Shown in pieces: positions 56,056 to 64,000 of a stretch of DNA of 64,000 nucleotides; positions within the stretch are counted from its first letter, which is position 1, and each line of letters begins with the position of its first letter. A program made the position numbers and the translations under genes. The notes under the pieces are model-generated. The model was not told the origin of the DNA and ran no database searches. It worked only from the letters and a program-made list of their open reading frames with translations. The DNA is taken from NCBI RefSeq assembly GCF_003324565.1, contig NZ_QOLA01000011.1:186001-250000 (forward strand), in the 5' to 3' direction. The DNA comes from Streptomyces sp. SDr-06 (GTDB taxonomy: Bacteria; Actinomycetota; Actinomycetes; Streptomycetales; Streptomycetaceae).

Positions 56056-58455
56056 GTGAGCCAGCCTTTCGTCCTGCCGGATTTCTATCTGCCGTATCCG
56101 GCCCGGCTCAACCCCCACCTGGAGTCGGCCAGGGCGCACTCCCGCACCTGGGCGCGGGACATGGGCATGCTGGAGGGGTCCGGGGTCTGGCGGTCGGAGG
56201 ACCTCGACGCGCACGACTACGCGCTGCTCTGCTCGTACACCCACCCCGACTGCGACCCGGAACAGCTCGCCCTGGTCACGGACTGGTACGTGTGGGTCTT
56301 CTTCTTCGACGACCACTTCCTGGAGATGTTCAAACGGTCCCTGGACCGCAAGGGCGGCAAGGAGTACCTCGACCGCCTGCCCGCCTTCATGCCGATGGAC
56401 CTCGCCGACGGCTTCCCCGAGGCGACGAACCCGGTCGAGGCGGGCCTCGCCGACCTGTGGGCCCGCACCGTTCCGACGATGACGCAGGCCTGGCGCGAAC
56501 GCTTCGCCCTCAGCACCCGCAACCTGCTCAACGAGTCGCTGTGGGAGCTCGCCAACATCAACACCGGGCGGATCGCCAACCCGGTCGAGTACATCGAGAT
56601 GCGCCGCAAGGTGGGTGGCGCGCCCTGGTCGGCCGGGCTGATCGAGTACGCCGCCCACGCCGAACTCCCCGCCCCGGTAGCCGGATCGCGGCCGCTGCGC
56701 GTGCTCACGGACGCCTTCTCCGACGCCGTCCACCTGCGCAACGACCTGTTCTCCTATCAGCGCGAGGTCGAGGACGAGGGTGAACTCAGCAACGGCGTCC
56801 TGGTACTTGAGACCTTCCTCGGCTGCACCACCCAGGAGGCCGCCGAGGCCGTCAACGACCTGCTGACCTCGCGGCTCCAGCAGTTCGAGAACACCGCGCT
56901 CACCGAAGTCCCGGCCCTGTGCGTGGAGATGGGCCTCGCGCCGGACGAGTACGCGCGCGTCGCGGCGTACGTGAAGGGGCTCCAGGACTGGCAGTCCGGC
57001 GGCCACGAATGGCACCTGCGCTCCAGCCGCTACATGAACGAGGACGCCGTCATCGGGCCCTCCCTCTTCTCGGGGGTGCTCGGCACCTCGGCGCTCGACA
57101 TCACGACCCTGTTCGGGCGCCCGGCCGAGGCCCGCCTGCGCAGCTTCACCCACGTACCGATGCAGAAGGTCGGCCCGTCCCTGCTGCCCGACCTCGACAT
57201 GCCGTACCCACTGAAGCTCAGCCCCCATAGGGGCCGCGCACATGAGCTGTCCATCGCCTGGGCGGAGCGGATGGGGCTCCTCGACGACATCTGGGACGCC
57301 GACAAGCTGGAGGCCTACGACCTCGCGCTCTGCTCGGCCGGACTCGACCCCGACGCCACACCGGAGGAGCTTGAACTCAGCGCCCAATGGCTGACCTGGG
57401 GCACGTACGGCGACGACTACTACCCGCTGGTGTACGGGCGGTCGCACCACCTGGCCGGGGCGCGGGCGAACAACCAGCGACTCCTGGCGTGCATGCCGGT
57501 CGACGAGCCGCGGGCCGCTCTTTCCCGGGCGCGCTCCCCCATGGAGCGGGGCCTCGCCGACCTGTGGGCCCGCACCGCGGAGCCGATGCCCCTGGAGGCC
57601 CGCGCGGACCTGCGCCGTGCCGTGGAGGCCATGCTGGAGAGCTGGCTCTGGGAGCTGCACAACCACGCCCAGCACCGCATCCCCGACCCTGTCGACCATG
57701 TGGAGATGCGCCGCCTCACCTTCGGCTCCGACTTCACCATGGCCCTGTCCCGGCTGCGGCACGCGGGCCAACTGCCGCCCGGGGTCCACGAGAGCGGCCC
57801 CCTCCGCAGCCTGGAGAACGCGGCGACCGACTACTGCGGCCTCCTCAACGACCTCTTCTCCTACCAGAAGGAGATCGAGTACGAGGGCGAGCTGCACAAC
57901 GGTGTCCTGGTGGTCCAGTCCTTCTTCAACTGCGACTATCCGACGGGCGTGCGCATCGTCGACGACCTGATGCGTTCGCGGCTGCGCCAGTTCCAGCACG
58001 TCATCGACCACGAACTGCCCGTCCTCTACGAGGGCTTCGAGCTCGACGCGGGCGGACGACAGGCCCTCGACACCTATGTGGCCGAACTCAAGGACTGGAT
58101 CGCGGGCATCGCGAACTGGCATGTCTCGGTGCGCCGCTACAAGGACGAGTACCTCCCGGATCTCCTGCCCCATGGCGACTCCGCACATGTGGCGGCCGCA
58201 CAGGCATGGGCCGCCCCGCTGTGGATGCGGCCCACGGGGGCCGGGACCTCGGCGGACCGCGTACGCCTGCCCGCGGCCGTCCCGGAGCCCCCCGCCCCGC
58301 CCGCACCGGGATCGCCCACCGCGCCCGCACCGGAAATCCCCACCACGCCCGTCCCGGGGACGCCCACCGCGCCCGCGCCGGAGACGCTCACCGCGCCCGC
58401 GCCGGGGACGCTCACCGCGCCCGTCCCCACGGTGGCGGGAGGCCACGCCTCGTGA
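56056..58455 (+). CDS. geoA: Geosmin synthase (germacradienol/geosmin)
   Basis: A 799-residue bifunctional terpene cyclase converting farnesyl diphosphate to germacradienol and then geosmin. N-terminal domain: metal motif DDHFLE at about residue 85 and NDLFSYQRE with Asn229. C-terminal domain: the altered motif DDYYP and NDLFSYQKE, as in authentic geosmin synthases. Residues after about 725 form a tail of Pro/Thr/Ala repeats (APAPETLTAPAPGTL), longer than usual. GTG at 56056 with CTGGAGGG upstream. In S. coelicolor this gene lies elsewhere on the chromosome (memory), so it may have moved here. Confidence 0.96.
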   Translation: MSQPFVLPDFYLPYPARLNPHLESARAHSRTWARDMGMLEGSGVWRSEDLDAHDYALLCSYTHPDCDPEQLALVTDWYVWVFFFDDHFLEMFKRSLDRKGGKEYLDRLPAFMPMDLADGFPEATNPVEAGLADLWARTVPTMTQAWRERFALSTRNLLNESLWELANINTGRIANPVEYIEMRRKVGGAPWSAGLIEYAAHAELPAPVAGSRPLRVLTDAFSDAVHLRNDLFSYQREVEDEGELSNGVLVLETFLGCTTQEAAEAVNDLLTSRLQQFENTALTEVPALCVEMGLAPDEYARVAAYVKGLQDWQSGGHEWHLRSSRYMNEDAVIGPSLFSGVLGTSALDITTLFGRPAEARLRSFTHVPMQKVGPSLLPDLDMPYPLKLSPHRGRAHELSIAWAERMGLLDDIWDADKLEAYDLALCSAGLDPDATPEELELSAQWLTWGTYGDDYYPLVYGRSHHLAGARANNQRLLACMPVDEPRAALSRARSPMERGLADLWARTAEPMPLEARADLRRAVEAMLESWLWELHNHAQHRIPDPVDHVEMRRLTFGSDFTMALSRLRHAGQLPPGVHESGPLRSLENAATDYCGLLNDLFSYQKEIEYEGELHNGVLVVQSFFNCDYPTGVRIVDDLMRSRLRQFQHVIDHELPVLYEGFELDAGGRQALDTYVAELKDWIAGIANWHVSVRRYKDEYLPDLLPHGDSAHVAAAQAWAAPLWMRPTGAGTSADRVRLPAAVPEPPAPPAPGSPTAPAPEIPTTPVPGTPTAPAPETLTAPAPGTLTAPVPTVAGGHAS

Positions 58456-58498
58456 TCCTCTGATGTGCGGGGGCCACACCCGGCACGAGGAGGCGCGC

Positions 58499-59422
58499 AT
58501 GGGACACGACCACGGCGCTCCCTCCGCCGCGTCGGGCACGCTCAGCGGCACGTACCGCACGAGGCTCCTGTGGACCATCGGCATCAGCGCGTCGATCACC
58601 CTCATCCAGGTGGTCGGCGCGCTGCTGTCCGGCAGCCTCGCGCTGCTCGCCGACGCCGCGCACAGCCTCACCGACGCGGTCGGGGTGTCCCTCGCCCTGG
58701 GCGCGATCACCCTCGCCCAGCGGGCCCCGACACCCCGCCGCACCTTCGGCTTCTACCGCGTCGAGATCTTCTCGGCGGTCCTGAACGCGCTGCTGCTCGC
58801 CGCGATCTTCGTCTGGGTCCTGTGGTCGGCGATCGGCCGGTTCAGCGAGCCGGTCGAGGTCAAGGGCGGCCTGATGTTCGCCGTCGCGGTGGGCGGACTC
58901 GCCGCGAACCTCGTCGGGCTGTGGCTCCTGAAGGACGCCAAGGACAAGAGCCTCAACCTGCGCGGCGCCTATCTGGAGGTGCTCGGCGACGCGCTGGGCT
59001 CGGTCGCGGTGATCGTGGGCGGTCTGGTCATCCTGCTCACCGGCTGGCAGGCCGCCGACCCGATCGCCTCCATCGTCATCGGGCTGCTGATCGTGCCGAG
59101 GACGTACGGACTGCTCCGCGACGCCCTGCATGTGCTGATGGAGGCGGCCCCGGACGACGTGGATCTCGCCGAGGTGCGCCGCCATCTCCTCGACGAGCCG
59201 GGTGTGGTCGACGTACACGATCTGCACGGTTGGACGGTCACCTCGGGGATGCCTGTTCTCACCGCACATGTGGTGGTGAAGGAGGCGGCCCTGGCCAGCG
59301 GGTATGGGGCCCTGCTCACCCGGCTCCAGAGCTGCGTCGGCGACCACTTCGACGTGGCCCACTCCACGATCCAGCTGGAGCCCGAGGGCCACAGCGAGGC
59401 GGCGGACTCGCTCCACACATGA
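58499..59422 (+). CDS. Cation diffusion facilitator (CDF) metal exporter
   Basis: A 307-residue CDF protein with six helices (about 20-200) and a cytoplasmic C-terminal domain (about 215-295). Metal-site segments: LADAAHSLTDAVGV (TM2, His/Asp pair) and YLEVLGDALGSV (TM5) where the common HxxxD is ExxxD. His-rich N-terminus MGHDHG. It exports Zn(II) or related divalent ions. GAGGAGG lies 8 bases before the ATG at 58499; an upstream in-frame ATG at 58463 lacks one. Starts 44 bases after geoA, so possibly co-transcribed. Confidence 0.93.
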   Translation: MGHDHGAPSAASGTLSGTYRTRLLWTIGISASITLIQVVGALLSGSLALLADAAHSLTDAVGVSLALGAITLAQRAPTPRRTFGFYRVEIFSAVLNALLLAAIFVWVLWSAIGRFSEPVEVKGGLMFAVAVGGLAANLVGLWLLKDAKDKSLNLRGAYLEVLGDALGSVAVIVGGLVILLTGWQAADPIASIVIGLLIVPRTYGLLRDALHVLMEAAPDDVDLAEVRRHLLDEPGVVDVHDLHGWTVTSGMPVLTAHVVVKEAALASGYGALLTRLQSCVGDHFDVAHSTIQLEPEGHSEAADSLHT

Positions 59423-59471
59423 GCGCCGGATCCCGCTGTCACAGACCGCGGGGCTGTCCCGTCCTCTGGGC

Positions 59472-60380
59472 ATGAACCCCATCGAGAACCAGAACCCGAT
59501 CCAGATCCCCACAGGGCCGAGCACCACAGGGCCGACCCCCTCGGGGCTGAACCCCATGGAGCCGAGCCACACCAACGTCGGCGCCGCCATGGATGCCACC
59601 CCCACGGACGGGGACACCACCCTGGACATCGCCGTCGCCGGAGGCACCGGCACGCTCGGCCGCCACGTCGTGGACGAGCTCCGGGCGCGCGGGCACCGGG
59701 TGCGGGTGCTGAGCCGCAGGTCGGCCGAGTACCCCGTCGACCTGTCCACGGGCGAGGGCTTGGAGGCCGCGCTCAGGGGCTGCGACGTGGTGGTCGACGC
59801 GGCGAACTCCGTCTCGCCGCGCACCATGCGCGCCACCCTCGTGGACGGCACGCGGCGGCTTCTCGCGGCGGAGCGCGCCGCGGGCGTGGGCCACCACGTG
59901 TGCGTGTCGATCGTGGGCTGCGACCGGGTGCCGATGCCCTACTACAAGGTCAAGACGGCGCAGGAGGACGCGGTGACGGCGGGCCCGGTGCCGTGGACGA
60001 TCGTGCGGGCCACCCAGTTCCACGAGCTGATCGCGGGGGTGTTCACGGCGACGGCCAGGGCCCGCTTCGTGTTCGCGTCGAAGCGGGTGGTCCTCCAGCC
60101 CGTGGCCGCCGCGGAGGCCGCCCGGGCCGTCGCGGACGCGGCCGAGGCCGCCCCCCGCAGCGGCCGGATCGAAGCCGCGGGCCCGGAGCGGACCGATCTG
60201 CACGCCCTGGCCAGGACCTGGCGCGCGACCACGGCGCGCAGGGCCGCCCTCCTGTCCGCCCCCATCCCCGGCCGGATGGGCCGGGCCCTGCGCGCCGGGC
60301 GCCTCGCGTCGGCCCGCCCCGAGGCCCAGGGGGCCGTCGACTTCGCCCAGTGGCTGGCAGACCGGGCGCCGAGCAGCTGA
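59472..60380 (+). CDS. NmrA-like NAD(P)-binding oxidoreductase
   Basis: A 302-residue atypical short-chain dehydrogenase. Rossmann nucleotide motif IAVAGGTGTLGRHVVDELRARGH (Gly-x-x-Gly-x-x-Gly), then VRVLSRRSAEYPVDLSTGEGLEAAL and CVSIVGCDRVPMPYYKVK; the catalytic Tyr-Lys lies in PYYKVK, as in NmrA/SDR-a families. Residues 1-40 are a Pro/Thr-rich, repetitive extension, so the start is uncertain (ATG at 59472, 59556 or 59589). Likely a quinone- or NADP-sensing enzyme or regulator. Confidence 0.85.
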   Translation: MNPIENQNPIQIPTGPSTTGPTPSGLNPMEPSHTNVGAAMDATPTDGDTTLDIAVAGGTGTLGRHVVDELRARGHRVRVLSRRSAEYPVDLSTGEGLEAALRGCDVVVDAANSVSPRTMRATLVDGTRRLLAAERAAGVGHHVCVSIVGCDRVPMPYYKVKTAQEDAVTAGPVPWTIVRATQFHELIAGVFTATARARFVFASKRVVLQPVAAAEAARAVADAAEAAPRSGRIEAAGPERTDLHALARTWRATTARRAALLSAPIPGRMGRALRAGRLASARPEAQGAVDFAQWLADRAPSS

Positions 60381-60484
60381 CGAAGCCGTCCACGGCTACC
60401 GAGCGTGAGCACGGCTCGGCGCGCGGGTTCCGGCGGCGGTGTCTAGCCTGATCGGGGGGCTTGGCTTCCGGAAAGGGTGAGTCG

Positions 60485-62014
60485 ATGCTCGCTCGACGCG
60501 CGATCGCGGCCGGCGCCGGTGCGGCGCTGGCGTTGATCGGCCCCGCGGCAGTCACCCGCGCCGCCGGGCCGGAACCGGATCTGGGCAGGTTCTACCAGCA
60601 GAAGATCGGCTGGGAGCCCTGCAAGCCCACGGAGGGCCAGACCGGTGAACTGCTCGACTCCGTACGGGAGATGGAGTGCGGCACCCTCAGCGTGCCGGTC
60701 GACTACGCGGACCTCGGCAAGGGCGCCATATCCCTGGCGGTCGCCCGCTTCAGGACCGCGGCGCACGGTGACGACCGCAAGGGCTCCGTCGTCTTCAACT
60801 TCGGTGGCCCGGGCGAGTCCGGAGTGGACGGCCTCGCCGCGTTCCGGGCCGTCGTCGGCGGCGTCGCCCAGCACTACGACCTGGTGAGTTTCGACCCGCG
60901 CGGGGTGGCGCGCAGCTCCCCCGTGCGCTGCGGCGGCGAGGACGAGCCGGCGCGGCTGGAGGGCGCGAGCCAGGACGCGCCGGGTTCGGGCGCCGCCGCG
61001 GTCGCCGAGGCGAAACGGATCGCCGAGGCCTGCCACCGCAAGACCGGCCCGGTGCTCGACCACGTAGGCACCATCAACACCTCCCGCGACATGGACGTCC
61101 TGCGCCAGGTGATCGGCGACAAGAACCTCAACTACCTGGGGATTTCGTACGGGACGCGGCTCGGCGCGGTCTACGCGAGCCAGTTCCCGAAGAAGACCGG
61201 GCGGATGGTCCTGGACGCGGTCGACACGCTCCAGGGCTCCGCGGAACGGGACGTCCTCGCGCAGACCAAGGGGTTCCAGCGGGCCCTCGACACGTTCTTC
61301 ACGGGCTGTGCCCAGCAGAACTGCGAGCTCGGCACCACGCCCGCCGAGGTGAGGGCGACCTTCGACCAGGCGGTCGCGAAGCTCGCCGACGGCAGGACCG
61401 TCACGGGCGCCGACAACCAGGACTTCACCGGCGACGACCTCCTGAGCGCGGTGCGGACCGCGCTCTACAGCCAGGCCGCCTGGCCGACGCTGTCCGCGGG
61501 GATCGCCGCCCTCCTTCAGGAGGGCGACCCCACCGTCCTCGCCTCGCTCAGCGATGCCTCCGAGGACACGCCCGCGACCGACAACTCGCGTGAGGCGCTG
61601 CTCGCGATCAACTGCGCGGACGATCCGGAGCGCCCGGCCGACCCGGCGAAGGAGTTCGACACCGTACAGAAGCAACTCGCCCAGGAATCCCCGTACTTCG
61701 GGACCGGAGCGGCCGCGCAGGCCGTCGCCTGCGCGGGGTGGCCCGCGGGTACCGACTACATCCGCCGCATCGACCACCCGGGCGCGCCCAAGATCCTCGT
61801 CGTGGGCGGCAAGGGCGACCCGGCCACGCCGTACCCATGGGCCCAGGACACAGCGAAACGGCTCGGCTCGGGTGTGCTCGTCACCTACGAGGGCGAGGGG
61901 CACGGGGCGTACTCGGCCTCCCAGTGCATCCGGGCCAAGGCGGACGCCTTCTTCACGAACGGCACGGTGCCGAAGGAGGGCACGAGCTGCCCGGCGGAGA
62001 CCCCGGACGACTGA
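60485..62014 (+). CDS. Secreted tripeptidyl-aminopeptidase-like alpha/beta hydrolase
   Basis: A 509-residue serine peptidase (SlpD/SlpE/TAP family). Signal peptide at the N-terminus (MLARRAIAAGAGAALALIGPAAVTRA). Catalytic triad: nucleophile Ser in GISYGTRLG, Asp in VGGKGDPATP, and His in GEGHGAY; oxyanion segment FNFGGPGESG. Several Cys pairs. These proteases release tripeptides from N-termini and help process secreted proteins. The ATG at 60485 has GGAAAGG 11 bases upstream and begins the signal peptide. Single-gene unit; tandem repeats follow. Confidence 0.93.
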   Translation: MLARRAIAAGAGAALALIGPAAVTRAAGPEPDLGRFYQQKIGWEPCKPTEGQTGELLDSVREMECGTLSVPVDYADLGKGAISLAVARFRTAAHGDDRKGSVVFNFGGPGESGVDGLAAFRAVVGGVAQHYDLVSFDPRGVARSSPVRCGGEDEPARLEGASQDAPGSGAAAVAEAKRIAEACHRKTGPVLDHVGTINTSRDMDVLRQVIGDKNLNYLGISYGTRLGAVYASQFPKKTGRMVLDAVDTLQGSAERDVLAQTKGFQRALDTFFTGCAQQNCELGTTPAEVRATFDQAVAKLADGRTVTGADNQDFTGDDLLSAVRTALYSQAAWPTLSAGIAALLQEGDPTVLASLSDASEDTPATDNSREALLAINCADDPERPADPAKEFDTVQKQLAQESPYFGTGAAAQAVACAGWPAGTDYIRRIDHPGAPKILVVGGKGDPATPYPWAQDTAKRLGSGVLVTYEGEGHGAYSASQCIRAKADAFFTNGTVPKEGTSCPAETPDD

Positions 62015-62035
62015 CGGGCGCGGCAGCCCAGGAGC

Positions 62036-62185
62036 GGGGTCGGCCACCGGACCCGCCCCAGCGGCCCGGGGTCGCCCCACGCCCGGCCCAGCGGCGCGGG
62101 GTCGGCCCACACCCGGCCTCGGTGGCCCCGGGTCGGCCCAACGGCCCGGCCCCAGCGGCCCAGGGTTGGCCCACCGGCTTCTGCC
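62036..62185. repeat. GC-rich tandem repeat (about five 28-32-bp units)
   Basis: Imperfect units near CGGCCCGGGGTCGGCCCAC-CCGGCCCAG repeat about five times between the peptidase gene and the GNAT gene. The units contain GGGTCGGCCCA cores and could fold into hairpins ending transcription from 60485. Confidence 0.6.
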
Positions 62186-62290
62186 GGGCTCGAAGGCCTC
62201 CGCCCACCGGCCCGGGCGGTCCCGTTCCAGGCCGCCCGGGCCGTAAATTCACTCGCCCCGGGCAGGGGCAAATGGAACGATCGGCCGCAT

Positions 62291-62932
62291 ATGGATACCT
62301 CAGCTACACCGTCCCCCGACATGTGCCCGGACCACATGGCGTCCCCGCCTACGTCGGCAGCGCCGCACACCCCAGCCCCGCACACGCCCTCCGCGCGTAC
62401 GGCGTCCCCGCACGTGTCGCCCCGCACCACCTGGACCACGCGGCCCGAGGGACCGGAGGACATCCCGGCTGTGCGGGCGGTGAACGTGGCCGCGTTCCCC
62501 TCCGAGCAGGAGGCGGACCTCGTGGACGCGCTGCGCGCGGACCCGGCGTGGATCCCGGGCCTCTCGGTGGTGGCCGAGGCTCCTGACGGCACGGTCGTGG
62601 GCCACGCCCTGCTCACCCGCTGCCTGGTCGACGAGGCCCCGGCGCTGGCCCTCGCGCCGGTCGCCGTGGCGCCCGGCCACCAGCGCACGGGTGCCGGATC
62701 CGCCGTAGTGCGGGCCGCGCTCGACGCCGCACGGGAGCGGGGCGAGGACCTGGTCCTGGTGCTGGGCCACCCGGACTACTACCCCCGCTTCGGCTTCGCC
62801 CCGGCCTCCGGACTCGGCATCCGGGCCCCCTTCGACGTACCGGACGAGGCGATGATGGCGCTCCGGCTGCGGTCGGACGGGGCGGGGGCGCCGACCGGGG
62901 TGATCCGCTACCCGGCACCGTTCGGGATATAG
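62291..62932 (+). CDS. GNAT-family N-acetyltransferase
   Basis: A 213-residue protein. Residues 1-47 are a Pro/Thr/His/Ser-rich variable region; the GNAT fold spans about 48-210: IPAVRAVNVAAFPSEQEADLVDAL, VGHALLTRCLV, LAPVAVAPGHQRTGAGSAVVRAAL (acetyl-CoA pyrophosphate loop), LVLVLGHPDYYPRFGFAPA (YhbS type). Substrate not known. ATG at 62291 is accepted though later starts (for example the GTG before SPRTTW) would give the bare domain. Confidence 0.88.
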   Translation: MDTSATPSPDMCPDHMASPPTSAAPHTPAPHTPSARTASPHVSPRTTWTTRPEGPEDIPAVRAVNVAAFPSEQEADLVDALRADPAWIPGLSVVAEAPDGTVVGHALLTRCLVDEAPALALAPVAVAPGHQRTGAGSAVVRAALDAARERGEDLVLVLGHPDYYPRFGFAPASGLGIRAPFDVPDEAMMALRLRSDGAGAPTGVIRYPAPFGI

Positions 62933-63016
62933 CGGCAGCCCACATGTGGGCCCAGGTGTCACCCGGATCGCCCCCCGGGGACCGGCGCCCCAATCCAGCG
63001 CCACTGTGTGGTCCCG

Positions 63017-64000
63017 CTACAGCAGCCGCGCCGTGGCACCGGCCCGCTGCGGGGACTCGGCGGGCCGTTTCAGGGCCCCCAACACCCATGCGGTGTACCG
63101 CGGTTCGGTCACGACGTACACCGGAGTCGCCCCGTCCCGGCACTCCACGACCTGGGCGCCGGGGGCGGGCCGGGGGCCGGGGTCGGTCCAGTAGGGCGGG
63201 CGCACCCGGACGGCGGTGAGGGTGCGGGGCACGGGGCGGCGGGCGAACCGGCCCGCCGGGTCGGGGGTGGCGGCCAGGTACCCCGGCGCGGCCAGCAGAT
63301 GGCCGAACCCCTCGTGGCTGTAGGGGACTTCGCCGAGGATCGTGCCGGGAAAGCACTCCTCGCCGAGGGGGACCAGCGGGGTCACCTTGATCGTGTCGGT
63401 GGTGCGCCGGTGGTGGCGGTGGGTCAGCCACGCGGCGCCGGCGAGCACCGGCACGGCCCCGACCGCCGTGAGCAGCAGGGCGGTGGGCACCCCGCCGGTG
63501 ACCCACGGCGTACCGAAGGCGAAGCACGAGATCAGCAGCACCGAGGCCAGCGGCACGGTGAGCCGCCAGCGCTCGTGCGCGGACGACTCGGCGCGCCGGA
63601 CCGAGCAGTACGCGGCGCGCAGGCAGGCCCCTCCCACGGAGAGCAGCACGAGCGCCGCGGCGAACGGCAGCCGGTAGCCGCCCCGCGGATCCGCCACGGT
63701 GTACTGGCGCAGCCCCTGGAAGTCGACGTACCTGATCTCCCCGCGCCAGTACGTGAGGTGAAGCGCGGTGCCGGGGTGTACGGCGGCGAACACCGGGGTC
63801 CGGCCGTCCATCTTGACGCGGCGCGGCGCCACTGCGGCGGCCCGGCCCGGCGCGGCGGACCTCAGCGGCCCGGTCTTCAGCCGCCCCGGCAGCGCCACGG
63901 GCTCGTCCTGTACGTGGCCGAAGCCCAGCCAGTAGTACGTCGAGCGGTGTTTGTGGTCGGCCGCGGCGGAGGTGACCGTGGCCGTGACGGTGTGCCTGCA
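63017..64000 (-). CDS. Membrane protein with two or more helical segments (N-terminus outside window)
   Basis: The open reading frame continues past the right edge, so the gene is truncated here; 327 residues are visible. Visible segments: an outside domain with STYYWLGFGHVQDEPVALPG and GRTPVFAAVHPGTALHLTYW, a VRYVDF-like patch, then helices at PFAAALVLLSVGGACL, LASVLLISCFAFG and ALLLTAVGAVPVLAGAAW, a cytoplasmic region and a C-terminus ending PQRAGATARLL. It resembles the DUF3592-like two-helix proteins of Streptomyces. No enzymatic motif is seen. Confidence 0.78.
   Translation of the reverse strand, partial: CRHTVTATVTSAAADHKHRSTYYWLGFGHVQDEPVALPGRLKTGPLRSAAPGRAAAVAPRRVKMDGRTPVFAAVHPGTALHLTYWRGEIRYVDFQGLRQYTVADPRGGYRLPFAAALVLLSVGGACLRAAYCSVRRAESSAHERWRLTVPLASVLLISCFAFGTPWVTGGVPTALLLTAVGAVPVLAGAAWLTHRHHRRTTDTIKVTPLVPLGEECFPGTILGEVPYSHEGFGHLLAAPGYLAATPDPAGRFARRPVPRTLTAVRVRPPYWTDPGPRPAPGAQVVECRDGATPVYVVTEPRYTAWVLGALKRPAESPQRAGATARLL

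Overview
The window is chromosomal DNA from a Streptomyces species or a very close relative. The support is the very high GC content, GTG starts and strong third-position GC bias, and Streptomyces hallmark genes: tandem SigF/SigN-type sporulation sigma factors, a subtilisin-inhibitor family protein, geosmin synthase, a SigE-family ECF sigma factor and a steroid side-chain 'igr'-type operon. From memory, the gene order from about 2 kb to 55 kb resembles the core chromosome arm of S. coelicolor around SCO3970-SCO4045; this was not computed. No prophage, insertion sequence or CRISPR array is visible. Geosmin synthase and the genes after it look inserted relative to that remembered order.

Layout. 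1-5.2 kb: YcnI-like copper-associated protein (cut by the window edge), a membrane partner, an RsbW-like ATPase, aminopeptidase P and a GAF-SpoIIE phosphatase lacking one metal-ligand Asp. 5.2-15.2 kb: a degenerate Prim-Pol paralogue, small secreted proteins, a SEC-C protein, a second RsbW-like ATPase, a glycerophosphodiesterase, an HtrA protease, tRNA-Ser(UGA), an AraC regulator, an intact Prim-Pol gene with an SOS-box-like site, and an Asn/Gln-rich secreted protein. 15.4-20.4 kb: a tightly overlapping five-gene operon (acyl-CoA dehydrogenase, MaoC-DUF35 fusion, second acyl-CoA dehydrogenase, MaoC hydratase, Ltp2-like thiolase) matching the actinobacterial igr cluster for the last steroid side-chain steps. 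20.6-29 kb: a DUF1906 secreted protein, an ECF sigma factor, an acyl-CoA ligase, a 1405-residue PAS/kinase-like/receiver protein with degenerate catalytic motifs, and an SSI-type inhibitor. 29.3-38.2 kb: two tRNAs, DUF2797, a monooxygenase-like protein and amidohydrolase pair, then a response regulator, a kinase, a GT2-GtrA fusion and a GT39 membrane glycosyltransferase on one strand.

38.5-45.4 kb holds two drug-efflux modules: DHA2 MFS plus TetR, and MarR plus DHA2 MFS plus YceI, in which both the transporter C-terminus and the YceI N-terminus carry carboxypeptidase-regulatory-like beta-sandwich domains. 45.5-55.8 kb: small membrane protein, lipoprotein, sigN-like and sigF-like genes, a Dabb protein, a 53-residue membrane peptide, a probable 6C RNA, tRNA-Ser(CGA), tadA with its acidic partner, upp, a LytR_C protein, a ParB/VapB-like small protein, a HerA-like ATPase and an HhH-GPD glycosylase. 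55.8-64 kb: geosmin synthase with a Pro/Thr/Ala-rich tail, a CDF metal exporter, an NmrA-like oxidoreductase, a secreted tripeptidyl-aminopeptidase-like hydrolase, a GNAT acetyltransferase and a membrane protein cut by the window end.

The most unusual items are the pseudo-kinase scaffold, the paired intact and degenerate Prim-Pol proteins with a candidate LexA site, the efflux-YceI operon sharing an extracellular-type domain, a dispersed intergenic element found twice at convergent gene ends, and clusters of 10-bp and 15-bp tandem repeats in promoter-like DNA. Hairpins, operators and repeats were found by eye; all homology statements come from recognising sequence motifs without a database search.
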